NCBI GenBank assembly: GCA_036507005.1
Contig: DASXQT010000002.1
Location: 1 to 21,045, forward strand
Direction: 5' to 3'
DNA from: WS-2 sp036507005
GTDB taxonomy: Bacteria > Eisenbacteria > RBG-16-71-46
DNA: 21,045 nucleotides
Positions 14,790 through 21,045 of this stretch are shown here, one piece after another; position 1 is the first letter of the stretch, and each line of letters starts with the position of its first letter. A model generated the notes under the pieces. The model was not told the origin of the DNA. It made no database searches and saw nothing but the letters and a program-made list of their open reading frames with translations. The position numbers and the translations under genes were made by a program.

Positions 14790-15803
14790 ATGCTGGTCCT
14801 GATCAAGCGCGAGGTGAGCGAGCCGGTGGTGAACGACCTCACCGCCTGGCTGCGCATGGCCGGGCTCGGCGTCCACCGCACCGACTTCAACGGCCACGTG
14901 CGCCTCGCCGCGCTGGGCGAGCCGGGGCTGGTGGACTGGGAGCAGGTGAAGAAGTTCCCCGCGGTCGAGTCCGTGGTCCGGATCGGCGTGCCCTTCAAGC
15001 TCGCGAGCCGCGAGTTCCACCCGCACGACACCGTGATCACGGTGGGACGCTGCGTGATCGGCAGCGACCAGCTCGCGCTCATGGCCGGGCCGTGCTCGGT
15101 GGAAGGCGAGACCCAGGCCTTCACCATCGCCGAGGCGGTGGCGAAGGCCGGCGCCACCATCCTGCGCGGCGGCGCCTACAAGCCCCGCACCTCGCCCTAC
15201 TCGTTCCAGGGGCTGGGGGAGGAGGGTCTGAAGATCCTGCGCCGCGCCGCCGACGGCTTCGGGCTCGCGGTGGTGAGCGAGGTGATGGATGCCCAGCAGG
15301 TGCCGCTGGTCTCGCGCTACGCCGACATCCTGCAGGTGGGCGCGCGCAACATGCAGAACTTCCCGCTGCTCCGCGAGGTCGGGCACGCCGGCAAACCGGT
15401 GCTCCTGAAGCGCGGGCTGGCCTCGACGATCGAGGAGTGGCTGCTCTCCGCCGAGCACGTCGTATCGCAGGGCAACGCGCAGGTGATCCTGTGCGAGCGC
15501 GGCATAAGAACTTTCGAGACCTACACCCGAAACACGCTGGATCTGAACGCGATTCCCGTCGTGAAAGAACTCACGCATCTTCCCGTGATCGTGGATCCGT
15601 CGCACGGCACCGGAATCCGCAACAAGGTGGCGCCCATGGCGCGCGCCTCGATCGCGGCGGGGGCGGACGGCCTGATCATCGAGGTGCACCACGACCCCGA
15701 CCACGCGCTCTCGGACGGCGCGCAGTCGCTGTACCCGGAGCAGTACCGCGAGCTGGTGGAGCAGATCCGCACCATCGCTGCGGTGCTGGGGCGGAGGGTG
15801 TAG
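14790..15803 (+). CDS. aroF: 3-deoxy-7-phosphoheptulonate (DAHP) synthase, type I-beta with N-terminal ferredoxin-like domain
   Basis: 337 residues. The enzyme condenses phosphoenolpyruvate and erythrose-4-phosphate to DAHP, the entry step to chorismate. Residues 1 to about 75 form the ferredoxin-like regulatory domain seen in Thermotoga-type enzymes, where it mediates Phe/Tyr feedback. The barrel carries GPCSVEG, RGGAYKPRTSPYSFQG, LLKRG and DPSHGTG. Predicted metal ligands are C102, H272, E298 and D309. ATG 14790 is chosen because AGGA lies 7 nt upstream and it matches the family start (MLVLIKR); the in-frame GTG 14757 lies in the attenuator hairpin. Expression is probably controlled by the Trp-rich leader upstream. 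The stop codon is 3 nt from the stop of the convergent glycosyltransferase. Confidence 0.96.
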   Translation: MLVLIKREVSEPVVNDLTAWLRMAGLGVHRTDFNGHVRLAALGEPGLVDWEQVKKFPAVESVVRIGVPFKLASREFHPHDTVITVGRCVIGSDQLALMAGPCSVEGETQAFTIAEAVAKAGATILRGGAYKPRTSPYSFQGLGEEGLKILRRAADGFGLAVVSEVMDAQQVPLVSRYADILQVGARNMQNFPLLREVGHAGKPVLLKRGLASTIEEWLLSAEHVVSQGNAQVILCERGIRTFETYTRNTLDLNAIPVVKELTHLPVIVDPSHGTGIRNKVAPMARASIAAGADGLIIEVHHDPDHALSDGAQSLYPEQYRELVEQIRTIAAVLGRRV

Positions 15804-15806
15804 GGC

Positions 15807-17342
15807 TCAGGGACGGGCGGCGGAGTCGGCGTGCACCCGCTCGAGCGGCACGAACACCCACTCGGGGCGGGTGCGCATTCCGGTGCGCGGCCAGAACACG
15901 TCGGGATTCCGGAAGGGCCGCCCGATCACCTGGTATCCGGCCACCTGGACACCTTCGAGCAGCCAGTCCTTGGTGTCGAGCACGATCGCCCCCCACGCGC
16001 GGGCGTGGAGCGAATCTTCCAGCGCCCGCCGCAGACCGCGCTCCAACGGACCGTCCCCGCCCTTCAGGACATCCATGAGCGGCATGAGGCTCGCCGACGA
16101 GCCCTTGCCGGCACGCTGGGCGAGATAGTTGTGGGAGGGGATGAACACGCGCCCCGGGAGGTTCTCGAGCGTCCGGACCAGGGTCGCGCCTTCCGCGCGG
16201 TCGTCCGGCGACGGGATCTGGGCCAGCGGATCCCACACCAGCAGCGCGAGCTGGACGACCAGGGCCAGGGTCGCGAGGAGCCGCGGCGGCACGCGCGACG
16301 GCGGGCGCGGCGCGGATGCGATCCAGCCCCAGCCCAGCCCTCCGGCCAGCGCCGCGGCCAGGAACGCCGGGAGCAGAACGTTGTCGTAGCCGCCGCGGTA
16401 GAGCGAGAGGTGCCAGCCGCTCGCGAGCAGTCCGGCGGAGAAGACCGCGAAGAACTCCCGCGTCTCGCGCTCCACCCGTGCGGTTTTCCCCCAGGCGGCC
16501 GCCACGCCGAGCGCGAGCGCGATCAGCACCGGCGGCAGGTGGCGAAGCGGGAAGTTGAGCGCCAGGGTCGGGTCCACCGCGTGCCGGCCCGCGACCTCCA
16601 GCACGTAGTATCGAAACCAGCCGCCGTGGGCGGCGTCCAGCGCGAGGAACGAGAGCCCGCAGCCCGCCGCCAGGGCGGCCGCCAGCAGCGCGCCCCGCCG
16701 CGGCGTGCGCACCAGGCTCCAGATCACGAGCGGCGCCACCACCACCGGAGCCGATTGCTTGGCGAGGAAAGCCAGCGTCCAGAGCCCCGCCGCCAGGAGC
16801 GGTCCCCGCAGGCGGCGCGCCTCCCAGCGCAGCGCGCAGGCTCCCGCCACGAGCAGCATCAGGTAGAGGGAGTCGGCCCGCGCGATGTCGAGCCACGCCC
16901 CGCCTCGCCGGTAGGTGGCGGCGAACAGGCCGGCGGCCAGCATCCCCGCCGCCCAGCGTCCGGTCTCGCGACGCACGAGGACCAAGACCAGCGACAGCAG
17001 TCCCAGCGACGCCAGCAACGAGACCAGCCGCAGAGGGACGAAGCCCTCCCCGAGGACCGAAGCCGCGGCCGCGCACACGTAATAGTAGAGCGGCGTGTAG
17101 TTGAGCGGCACGAAATCGAGACTCGGGGCGACGTAGAGGCGCTGGCCGTTCAGGACCCGGTGGACGTGCTCGAGGACGACCCCCTCGATCCACTCGAGCT
17201 GGAATGGATAGTTGAGCCGCGCGAGCGCGACCGCCAGAAAGGCCAGCAGGTAGCCACCCGCGAGAGCGAGAGCCAGGGCGAGAGCGGCATCCGGTGCCGC
17301 CGGCTGCGGGGACGGAGATCGGGTGGGGCGGATTCGAGCCAT
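15807..17342 (-). CDS. Integral-membrane glycosyltransferase of the GT39/GT83-like (PMT/ArnT) type
   Basis: 511 residues from the ATG at 17342 (MARIRPT). An upstream in-frame ATG at 17387 would add 15 residues. Neither start has a clear Shine-Dalgarno; the shorter one places the signal-anchor nearer the N-terminus. There are about 10-11 hydrophobic helices followed by a soluble C-terminal domain (about 375-511). The first periplasmic loop holds the acidic motif EWIEGVVLEHVHRVLNGQRLY and then PLNYTPLYYY, as in polyprenyl-phosphate-sugar-dependent GT-C enzymes, where an acidic residue after TM1 is catalytic. It likely transfers a sugar from a lipid carrier on the periplasmic side; donor and acceptor are unknown. 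It is convergent with aroF, and the IS110 element lies directly upstream of its start. Confidence 0.8.
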   Translation of the reverse strand: MARIRPTRSPSPQPAAPDAALALALALAGGYLLAFLAVALARLNYPFQLEWIEGVVLEHVHRVLNGQRLYVAPSLDFVPLNYTPLYYYVCAAAASVLGEGFVPLRLVSLLASLGLLSLVLVLVRRETGRWAAGMLAAGLFAATYRRGGAWLDIARADSLYLMLLVAGACALRWEARRLRGPLLAAGLWTLAFLAKQSAPVVVAPLVIWSLVRTPRRGALLAAALAAGCGLSFLALDAAHGGWFRYYVLEVAGRHAVDPTLALNFPLRHLPPVLIALALGVAAAWGKTARVERETREFFAVFSAGLLASGWHLSLYRGGYDNVLLPAFLAAALAGGLGWGWIASAPRPPSRVPPRLLATLALVVQLALLVWDPLAQIPSPDDRAEGATLVRTLENLPGRVFIPSHNYLAQRAGKGSSASLMPLMDVLKGGDGPLERGLRRALEDSLHARAWGAIVLDTKDWLLEGVQVAGYQVIGRPFRNPDVFWPRTGMRTRPEWVFVPLERVHADSAARP

Positions 17343-17477
17343 GGGATCGAGAGAAGGAAGCGGCCGACGACGCCCGACTTGTACCATGAAACGGGGCGGA
17401 AGCGGGCGCGCGGCGCGAGCACCTTGGCGCGTGGAAGCTCCTCATTCTGCGAAGGAACGGGCCTCCGATGAAGGTTT

Positions 17478-18707
17478 CTATGCAACTGGGCGCAATTCAA
17501 CCTCATAGCCGAGCGCGGCGATGCGGCGGGTGAGCCGGCGGAGCACACTCTTGCGGTCGCGGCGGTCGAAGTAGTCGGGGCCGAGTTCGCGGTAGGTGAC
17601 GTGGTCGCGGAGGATGTAGTAGGCCGCGGTCAGGATCGAGGCGGCTACCGCCACCACGGCTTTCTGGGGCCCGCGACGGGTCTTGAGCCGAACGAACTGG
17701 GCGCGGAGATAAGTGTCGCGCGAGGCCGCCGCGCCCCAGCCGGCGGTTACCAGGGTGGTCTTGAGCCAGGGAGCGCCCTTGCGGACTCGGGTCGAACGCC
17801 GCTTGCCCGCGCTCTCGTCCATCCGGGGACAGAGCCCCGCCCACGACACCAGGTGGCCCGCGGTCGGAAAGCGCGTCATGTCCAGACCGATCTCGGCGAT
17901 CAGCACCTGAGCCACCGTCACGTCTACGCCCGGGATGGTGTCGAGCTGCTCGACCCGCTCTCGAAAGGGCCGCAGCAGCTTCTCCATCCGGCGTTCGAGT
18001 TGGGCGATGGCGGCCTTGAGCGCCTCGATCTGGCGCAGGTGCAGCTTGAGCATGAAGCGATGGTGATCGGTCACCACCCCGCGCAGTCCCTCGAGCAGCC
18101 GCCCGCGCGGGGCCTCAAGCCGTCCCGTGGTGCGCGCCAACAGACGCTCGGGGTCGGTCTCGCCCGCGATCAGGGCCTTCAGGATCGCACGCCCGCTGGT
18201 CCCGAGCAGATCCGAGATCACGCCGGTGAGCTTGAGGTTGGCGTCTTCCAGTGTCTTCTCGATGCGGAGCGTGTGGCGTCCTACCTGGCGTACCAGCTGC
18301 TTGCGGGTACGCGTCAGATCGCGCAGCTCCTGGATCGGCGGGGGCGGCACGAAGCTCGGGCGCACCAGACCGTGGGCCAGGAGGTCCGCGAGCCAGTGGG
18401 CATCGTTGACGTCGCTCTTGCGCCCCGGGACGTTGCGGGCATGAGCGGGGTTGACCAGCAGCAGCTCGAAGCCGCCGCCGTCGAGTACGTGCCACACCGG
18501 CTTCCAGTACACCCCGGTGGCTTCCATTGCCACGTGCGTGCAGTGGCGTTCCCGGAGCCAATCGGCCAACTTCAGCAATCCGCTGGTGGTGGTGGCGAAC
18601 TCCTCGGTCTCGTGACTGGCCCGCGATCCCGCCACGACCCGGGCGCACGCCACCACGCTGTCCTTGTGGACATCCAGCCCCGCACACCGCGCGTGAAGGA
18701 CCTCCAT
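17478..18707 (-). CDS. IS110-family transposase (RuvC-like DEDD plus Tnp20 domains)
   Basis: 409 residues, full length. The N-terminal RuvC-like domain shows the DEDD set: D12 in GLDVHKD, E62 in AMEATGVYW, then D99 and D102 in KSDVNDAHWLADLL. A coiled-coil linker (about 130-255) leads to the Tnp20 domain with IPGVDVTVAQVLIAEIG, FPTAGHLVSWAGLCP and ESAGKRRSTRVRKG. S299 of the ESAGK motif is the likely nucleophile by analogy with IS621. The start at 18707 has GGAGG (complement of 18713-18717) 5 nt upstream. IS110-group enzymes are guided by an element-encoded bridge RNA that pairs with donor and target DNA. Nothing appears broken, so the element may be active. Confidence 0.93.
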   Translation of the reverse strand: MEVLHARCAGLDVHKDSVVACARVVAGSRASHETEEFATTTSGLLKLADWLRERHCTHVAMEATGVYWKPVWHVLDGGGFELLLVNPAHARNVPGRKSDVNDAHWLADLLAHGLVRPSFVPPPPIQELRDLTRTRKQLVRQVGRHTLRIEKTLEDANLKLTGVISDLLGTSGRAILKALIAGETDPERLLARTTGRLEAPRGRLLEGLRGVVTDHHRFMLKLHLRQIEALKAAIAQLERRMEKLLRPFRERVEQLDTIPGVDVTVAQVLIAEIGLDMTRFPTAGHLVSWAGLCPRMDESAGKRRSTRVRKGAPWLKTTLVTAGWGAAASRDTYLRAQFVRLKTRRGPQKAVVAVAASILTAAYYILRDHVTYRELGPDYFDRRDRKSVLRRLTRRIAALGYEVELRPVA

Positions 18708-18945
18708 CGTTGCCTCCGCTTGCCACCTGCCGCGGTGCCGGCGTGGGAGCCTGGATCGCGAGAGTCTGCGAAACGTGCTCCGGGATCGACGACCTCCCTG
18801 GCCACAGTACGGGGTGCTTCTACGGCTCCCGGGTCCATCTTGACAACGGGCTCGTGGCACCAAGCGCAAGGACGACCTCGGGCCGGCACGGCCTCCAGTC
18901 TACAGCCCGTTCCATCCGTCGGGGTCGGCCGAAAGGCCGATGGCA
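18708..18945 (-). ncRNA. Candidate bridge-RNA region of the IS110 element
   Basis: In the IS110 group (for example IS621) the bridge RNA is encoded between the left end and the transposase. These 238 nt occupy that position and carry no ORF of their own. Structure includes a perfect 6-bp stem with a 4-nt loop at 18925-18940. Short matches to flanking DNA are present: GGAACGGGC (complement of 18905-18913) occurs at 17454-17462, and CTTGACA occurs at 18839-18845 and again at 18948-18954. These could be guide-target or guide-donor matches, but chance is not excluded. Exact RNA ends cannot be set. Confidence 0.4.
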
Positions 18946-18948
18946 ACC

Positions 18949-18978
18949 TTGACATCAACTCGATCATCCGGCTAAATC
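18949..18978 (+). promoter_or_regulatory. Promoter of the tRNA-Val gene
   Basis: A perfect -35 TTGACA (18949-18954), an 18-nt spacer and TAAATC (18973-18978) place the transcription start near 18985, 5 nt before the mature tRNA. It starts directly next to the IS110 left end, so the IS may have cut off or supplied upstream promoter sequence. Confidence 0.6.
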
Positions 18979-18989
18979 GCTGGCTCCGC

Positions 18990-19065
18990 GGGCGATTAGC
19001 TCAGCTGGTAGAGCACTTGCTCGACAAGCAAGGGGTCACTGGTTCAAGTCCAGTATCGCCCACCA
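18990..19065 (+). tRNA. tRNA-Val (GAC anticodon), CCA encoded
   Basis: A complete cloverleaf can be drawn. The acceptor stem GGGCGAT (18990-18996) pairs with ATCGCCC (19055-19061). The D-arm is GCTC/GAGC (18999-19002, 19011-19014). The anticodon stem CTTGC/GCAAG encloses loop TCGACAA (19021-19027), giving anticodon GAC for Val codons GUC/GUU. The variable loop is GGGTC, and the T-arm ACTGG/CCAGT encloses TTCAAGT. Discriminator A19062 is followed by an encoded CCA (19063-19065). It lies 67 nt upstream of thrS in the same direction and may be cotranscribed with it. Confidence 0.96.
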
Positions 19066-19132
19066 TCGACTTCCGCGGCCGCGCCCGGGGCCCGATGCCC
19101 CGCCCGCAGGCCCCGAGGAGGGCTCGCCCGCC

Positions 19133-20908
19133 GTGTCCATGACCACCGCACCCGAGGAGCGACCCGAGGTCGCCAAGTACCCGGGCGGCGCCGATCTCTA
19201 CCGCCTGCGGCACTCCGCGGCGCACGTCCTCGCGACCGCGGTCACCGAGCTCTTCCCGGACGTGAAGGTGGCGGGCGGCCCGCCGATCGAGGGCGGGTTC
19301 TACTACGACTTCGCGCGCGCCCAGCCCTTCACCCCCGAGGACCTCGAGCGGATCGAGGCGCGGATGCGCGAGATCGTCGCGGCCAACCAGCCCTTCGAGT
19401 ACATGGAGACCGACCGCGACGAGGCGCGCCGCCGGTTCGAGGCGGCGGGGGAGAAGTACAAGCTCCACTTCCTGTCGCAGATCCCCGAGGGCGCCAAGGT
19501 CACCTACTACAAGAACGGCCCGTTCCTCGACCTGTGCCGGGGCCCGCACGTGCCGGGCACCGGGCAGGTGAAGGCCTTCAAGCTCACCCACGTGGCGGGC
19601 GCCTACTGGCTGGGGCAGGAGCGCAACGAGATGCTCCAGCGCATCTACGGCACCGCGTTCCCGACCCCGGCCGAGCTCGACGAGCACCTGAAGCGCATCG
19701 AGGAGTCGCTCAAGCGCGACCACCGCCGGCTCGGCAAGGATCTGGAGCTGTTCTCGATCCACGAGGAGGTGGGGGCGGGGCTGATCTTCTGGCATCCGCG
19801 CGGCGGAGTGGTCCGGCACCAGATCGAGCAGTTCTGGAAGGAAGAGCACCTGAAGCGCGGCTACCAGCTGGTCTACACGCCGCACCTGGCGAGCGAGCGG
19901 CTCTTCCAGATCTCCGGGCACCTCGAGAACTACGCGGAGATGATGTACTCGCCGATGGACATCGACGGGCAGCCCTACCGGGTGAAGCCCATGAACTGCC
20001 CGGGCCACATCATGATCTACAAGAACCGCAAGCACTCGTACCGCGAGCTGCCGATCCGCTTCGCCGAGCTGGGGACGGTGTACCGCTACGAGCGCTCGGG
20101 GGTGCTCCACGGCATGGAGCGCGTGCGCGGCTTCACCCAGGACGACTCGCACATCTTCTGCACCCCGGACCAGATGGAGGACGAGGTGCTCGGCGTCCTC
20201 GACCTGATGGACTTCCTGCTGAAGGCGTTCCACTACGACTACTCCTGCTATCTCGCCACGCGGCCGAAGGAGAAGTACCTGGGTTCTCCCGAGGAGTGGG
20301 ATTTCGCCACCGCGGCGCTGCGGCGCGCGCTCGAGCGCCGCGGGCTCGCCTACGAGGTGGACGAAGGCGGGGGCGCCTTCTACGCGCCCAAGATCGACGT
20401 CAAGCTGCGCGACGCGATCGGCCGCGAATGGCAGTGCCCGACCATCCAGGTGGACCTGATGCTCCCCAAGCGCTTCGGGGTCTACTACACGGGGCCGGAC
20501 GGCCAGGACCACGAGGTGGTCATGCTCCACCGCGCGCTCTACGGCTCGCTCGAGCGCTTCATGGGGATCCTGATCGAGCACACCGGCGGCGAGTTCCCGG
20601 TGTGGCTCGCCCCGGTCCAGGTGCAGATCATCCCCGCGAACCCGCGCGCCGCGGCCTACGCGGAGGAGACCGCGGCGGCGCTCAAGGGGGGAGGCCTGCG
20701 GGTCGAGGTCGATCTCCGCGACGAGAAGCTCAACGCCAAGATCCGCGACGCCGAGCTGGCCAAGGTGCCCTACATGCTGGTGGTGGGGCCGCGCGAGGCC
20801 GAGGCGGGCACGGTCTCGCCGCGGCGCAAGGGCGTGGGCCAGCTCGAGACCGTCACCCGCCAGGCGTTCCTCGAGCGGGTGCAGAAGGAAGTGCGCGAGC
20901 GGGCCTAG
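19133..20908 (+). CDS. thrS: Threonyl-tRNA synthetase lacking the N-terminal TGS domain
   Basis: 591 residues; the enzyme charges tRNA-Thr. GTG 19133 is chosen because GAGGAGGG (19115-19122) is 10 nt upstream; ATG 19139 is a possible alternative. The protein begins almost directly with the editing (N2) domain: H27 and H31 in RHSAAH, and C135/H139 in CRGPH, so the Ser-tRNA editing site is complete. The catalytic core has the zinc ligands C289 (MNCPGH), H340 (DDSHIFC) and H466 (VMLHRALYGSLERF). The C-terminal anticodon-binding domain has PVQVQIIP and ends in the usual place. The ~60-residue TGS domain found in most bacterial enzymes (about 640 residues) is absent. No T-box or leader hairpin is seen upstream. 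The stop codon coincides with the left end of an IS5-like element. Confidence 0.96.
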   Translation: MSMTTAPEERPEVAKYPGGADLYRLRHSAAHVLATAVTELFPDVKVAGGPPIEGGFYYDFARAQPFTPEDLERIEARMREIVAANQPFEYMETDRDEARRRFEAAGEKYKLHFLSQIPEGAKVTYYKNGPFLDLCRGPHVPGTGQVKAFKLTHVAGAYWLGQERNEMLQRIYGTAFPTPAELDEHLKRIEESLKRDHRRLGKDLELFSIHEEVGAGLIFWHPRGGVVRHQIEQFWKEEHLKRGYQLVYTPHLASERLFQISGHLENYAEMMYSPMDIDGQPYRVKPMNCPGHIMIYKNRKHSYRELPIRFAELGTVYRYERSGVLHGMERVRGFTQDDSHIFCTPDQMEDEVLGVLDLMDFLLKAFHYDYSCYLATRPKEKYLGSPEEWDFATAALRRALERRGLAYEVDEGGGAFYAPKIDVKLRDAIGREWQCPTIQVDLMLPKRFGVYYTGPDGQDHEVVMLHRALYGSLERFMGILIEHTGGEFPVWLAPVQVQIIPANPRAAAYAEETAAALKGGGLRVEVDLRDEKLNAKIRDAELAKVPYMLVVGPREAEAGTVSPRRKGVGQLETVTRQAFLERVQKEVRERA

Positions 20909-20922
20909 AACTCGTTTCAAAA

Positions 20923-20937
20923 CCCCGCAACGCGGGG
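20923..20937 (-). terminator. Subterminal hairpin of the IS5-like element, minus-strand terminator
   Basis: CCCCGC (20923-20928) pairs with GCGGGG (20932-20937) around a 3-nt loop. Read on the minus strand the stem is followed by TTTT (complement of 20919-20922), an intrinsic-terminator layout. It would stop antisense transcripts leaving the IS toward thrS, and the stem itself could limit read-in from thrS. Confidence 0.45.
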
Positions 20938-20974
20938 TAGGGTGAAGCCATGGTCACTCACACGGAGGTGAACC

Positions 20975-21045
20975 ATGGCATTCAGTGGACGACTGAGCGA
21001 TGCGCAGTGGGCACGGATTGCCCCGCATCTGCCGCGACGCAAGGC
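20975..21045 (+). CDS. IS5-family transposase, N-terminal fragment (runs off the window)
   Basis: ATG 20975 has GGAGGTG (20964-20970) at good spacing. The 23 complete codons read MAFSGRLSDAQWARIAPHLP and on, the typical L-S/T-D-A-Q-W-x-R-I-A-P-L/H-L-P opening of IS5-family (IS427-type) transposases. The catalytic DDE residues lie beyond the window, so intactness cannot be judged. Confidence 0.82.
   Translation, partial: MAFSGRLSDAQWARIAPHLPRRK

Larger units (their letters stand above)
17454..18945 (-). mobile_element. IS110-family insertion sequence (ends approximate)
   Basis: The element consists of an intact DEDD transposase reading on the minus strand and about 240 nt of non-coding DNA upstream of it. 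Its ends are not marked by clear terminal inverted repeats, as usual for IS110. Hints to the boundaries are a 9-bp inverted match (GGAACGGGC at 17454-17462, GCCCGTTCC at 18905-18913) and a 6-bp direct repeat CCGATG (17465-17470 and 18937-18942). On the right, it must end before the tRNA-Val promoter at 18949 if that promoter is native. On the left, it ends between the transposase stop (17478) and the glycosyltransferase start (17342). Confidence 0.72.
20909..21045 (+). mobile_element. Left end of an IS5-family (IS427-like) insertion sequence, cut by the window edge
   Basis: Directly after the thrS stop the sequence changes to an AT-richer end (GAACTCGTTTCAAAA), a subterminal hairpin and the start of an IS5-type transposase. 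The junction reads CTAG, which fits the TNA or CTAG-like targets of this group. The right end and target duplication are outside the window. Confidence 0.7.

Noticed and set aside
15831..17471. Plus-strand open frame opposite the glycosyltransferase
   Set aside because: Arg/Gln/His-rich shadow without hydrophobic pattern or domains; the minus frame encodes a clear polytopic protein.
19066..19132. T-box or other leader control before thrS
   Set aside because: Only 67 nt separate the tRNA from the start, with no T-box sequence and no terminator hairpin.
1..21045. CRISPR array, prophage or defence island
   Set aside because: No regularly spaced short repeats, cas, integrase, restriction or toxin-antitoxin genes are seen. 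The only mobile DNA is the IS110 and IS5-like elements.

Overview
The window is about 21 kb of very GC-rich bacterial DNA with strong GGAGG-type ribosome binding sites. Two secreted proteins end in FlgD-like/T9SS-type C-terminal sorting domains and have repeat-rich ectodomains. Together with an exosortase, this suggests an environmental FCB-group bacterium, for example a Candidatus Eisenbacteria-like lineage. That placement is inference from gene style, not from a marker tree.

Layout. 1-2592: 3' part of a secreted metzincin metalloprotease (PPC, PKD, four FN3, sorting domain) and a textbook terminator. 2973-5618: a soluble hybrid histidine kinase (PAS, kinase, receiver, second kinase). 5851-7828: a short upstream ORF overlapping the start of an outer-membrane YjbH-like protein whose two halves appear swapped relative to E. 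coli YjbH. 7935-8294: a small cysteine-patterned lipoprotein candidate. 8297-8385: an orphan fragment of an amino-acid permease gene. 8421-10229: a secreted eight-repeat propeller-like protein with a sorting domain. 10242-11654 (minus): the intact APC permease. 11864-12897: a short exosortase and a membrane partner with overlapping start and stop codons. 13024-13473: an unknown small soluble protein. 13513-15803: chorismate synthase, then DAHP synthase. Between these two lies what looks like a complete aromatic (Trp) attenuator: promoter, Trp-rich leader peptide, competing antiterminator and a terminator hairpin with a T run. 15807-17342 (minus): an integral-membrane GT39-like glycosyltransferase. 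17454-18945 (approximate): an IS110-family element with an intact transposase and a candidate bridge-RNA region, lying against the promoter of a tRNA-Val(GAC). 19133-20908: threonyl-tRNA synthetase without the N-terminal TGS domain. 20909-end: the left end of an IS5-like element that starts at the thrS stop codon.

How the parts relate. AroF and AroC catalyse the first and last steps of the shikimate pathway, and the putative attenuator would tune AroF to charged tRNA-Trp. The exosortase pair and the FlgD-like sorting domains imply two separate C-terminal protein-sorting routes in one cell. The YjbH-like protein, glycosyltransferase and exosortase fit an envelope or exopolysaccharide theme, but they are not one operon. 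The most interesting signals are the aro leader, the permuted YjbH-like protein with its overlapping upstream ORF, the permease fragment and the IS110 non-coding region.
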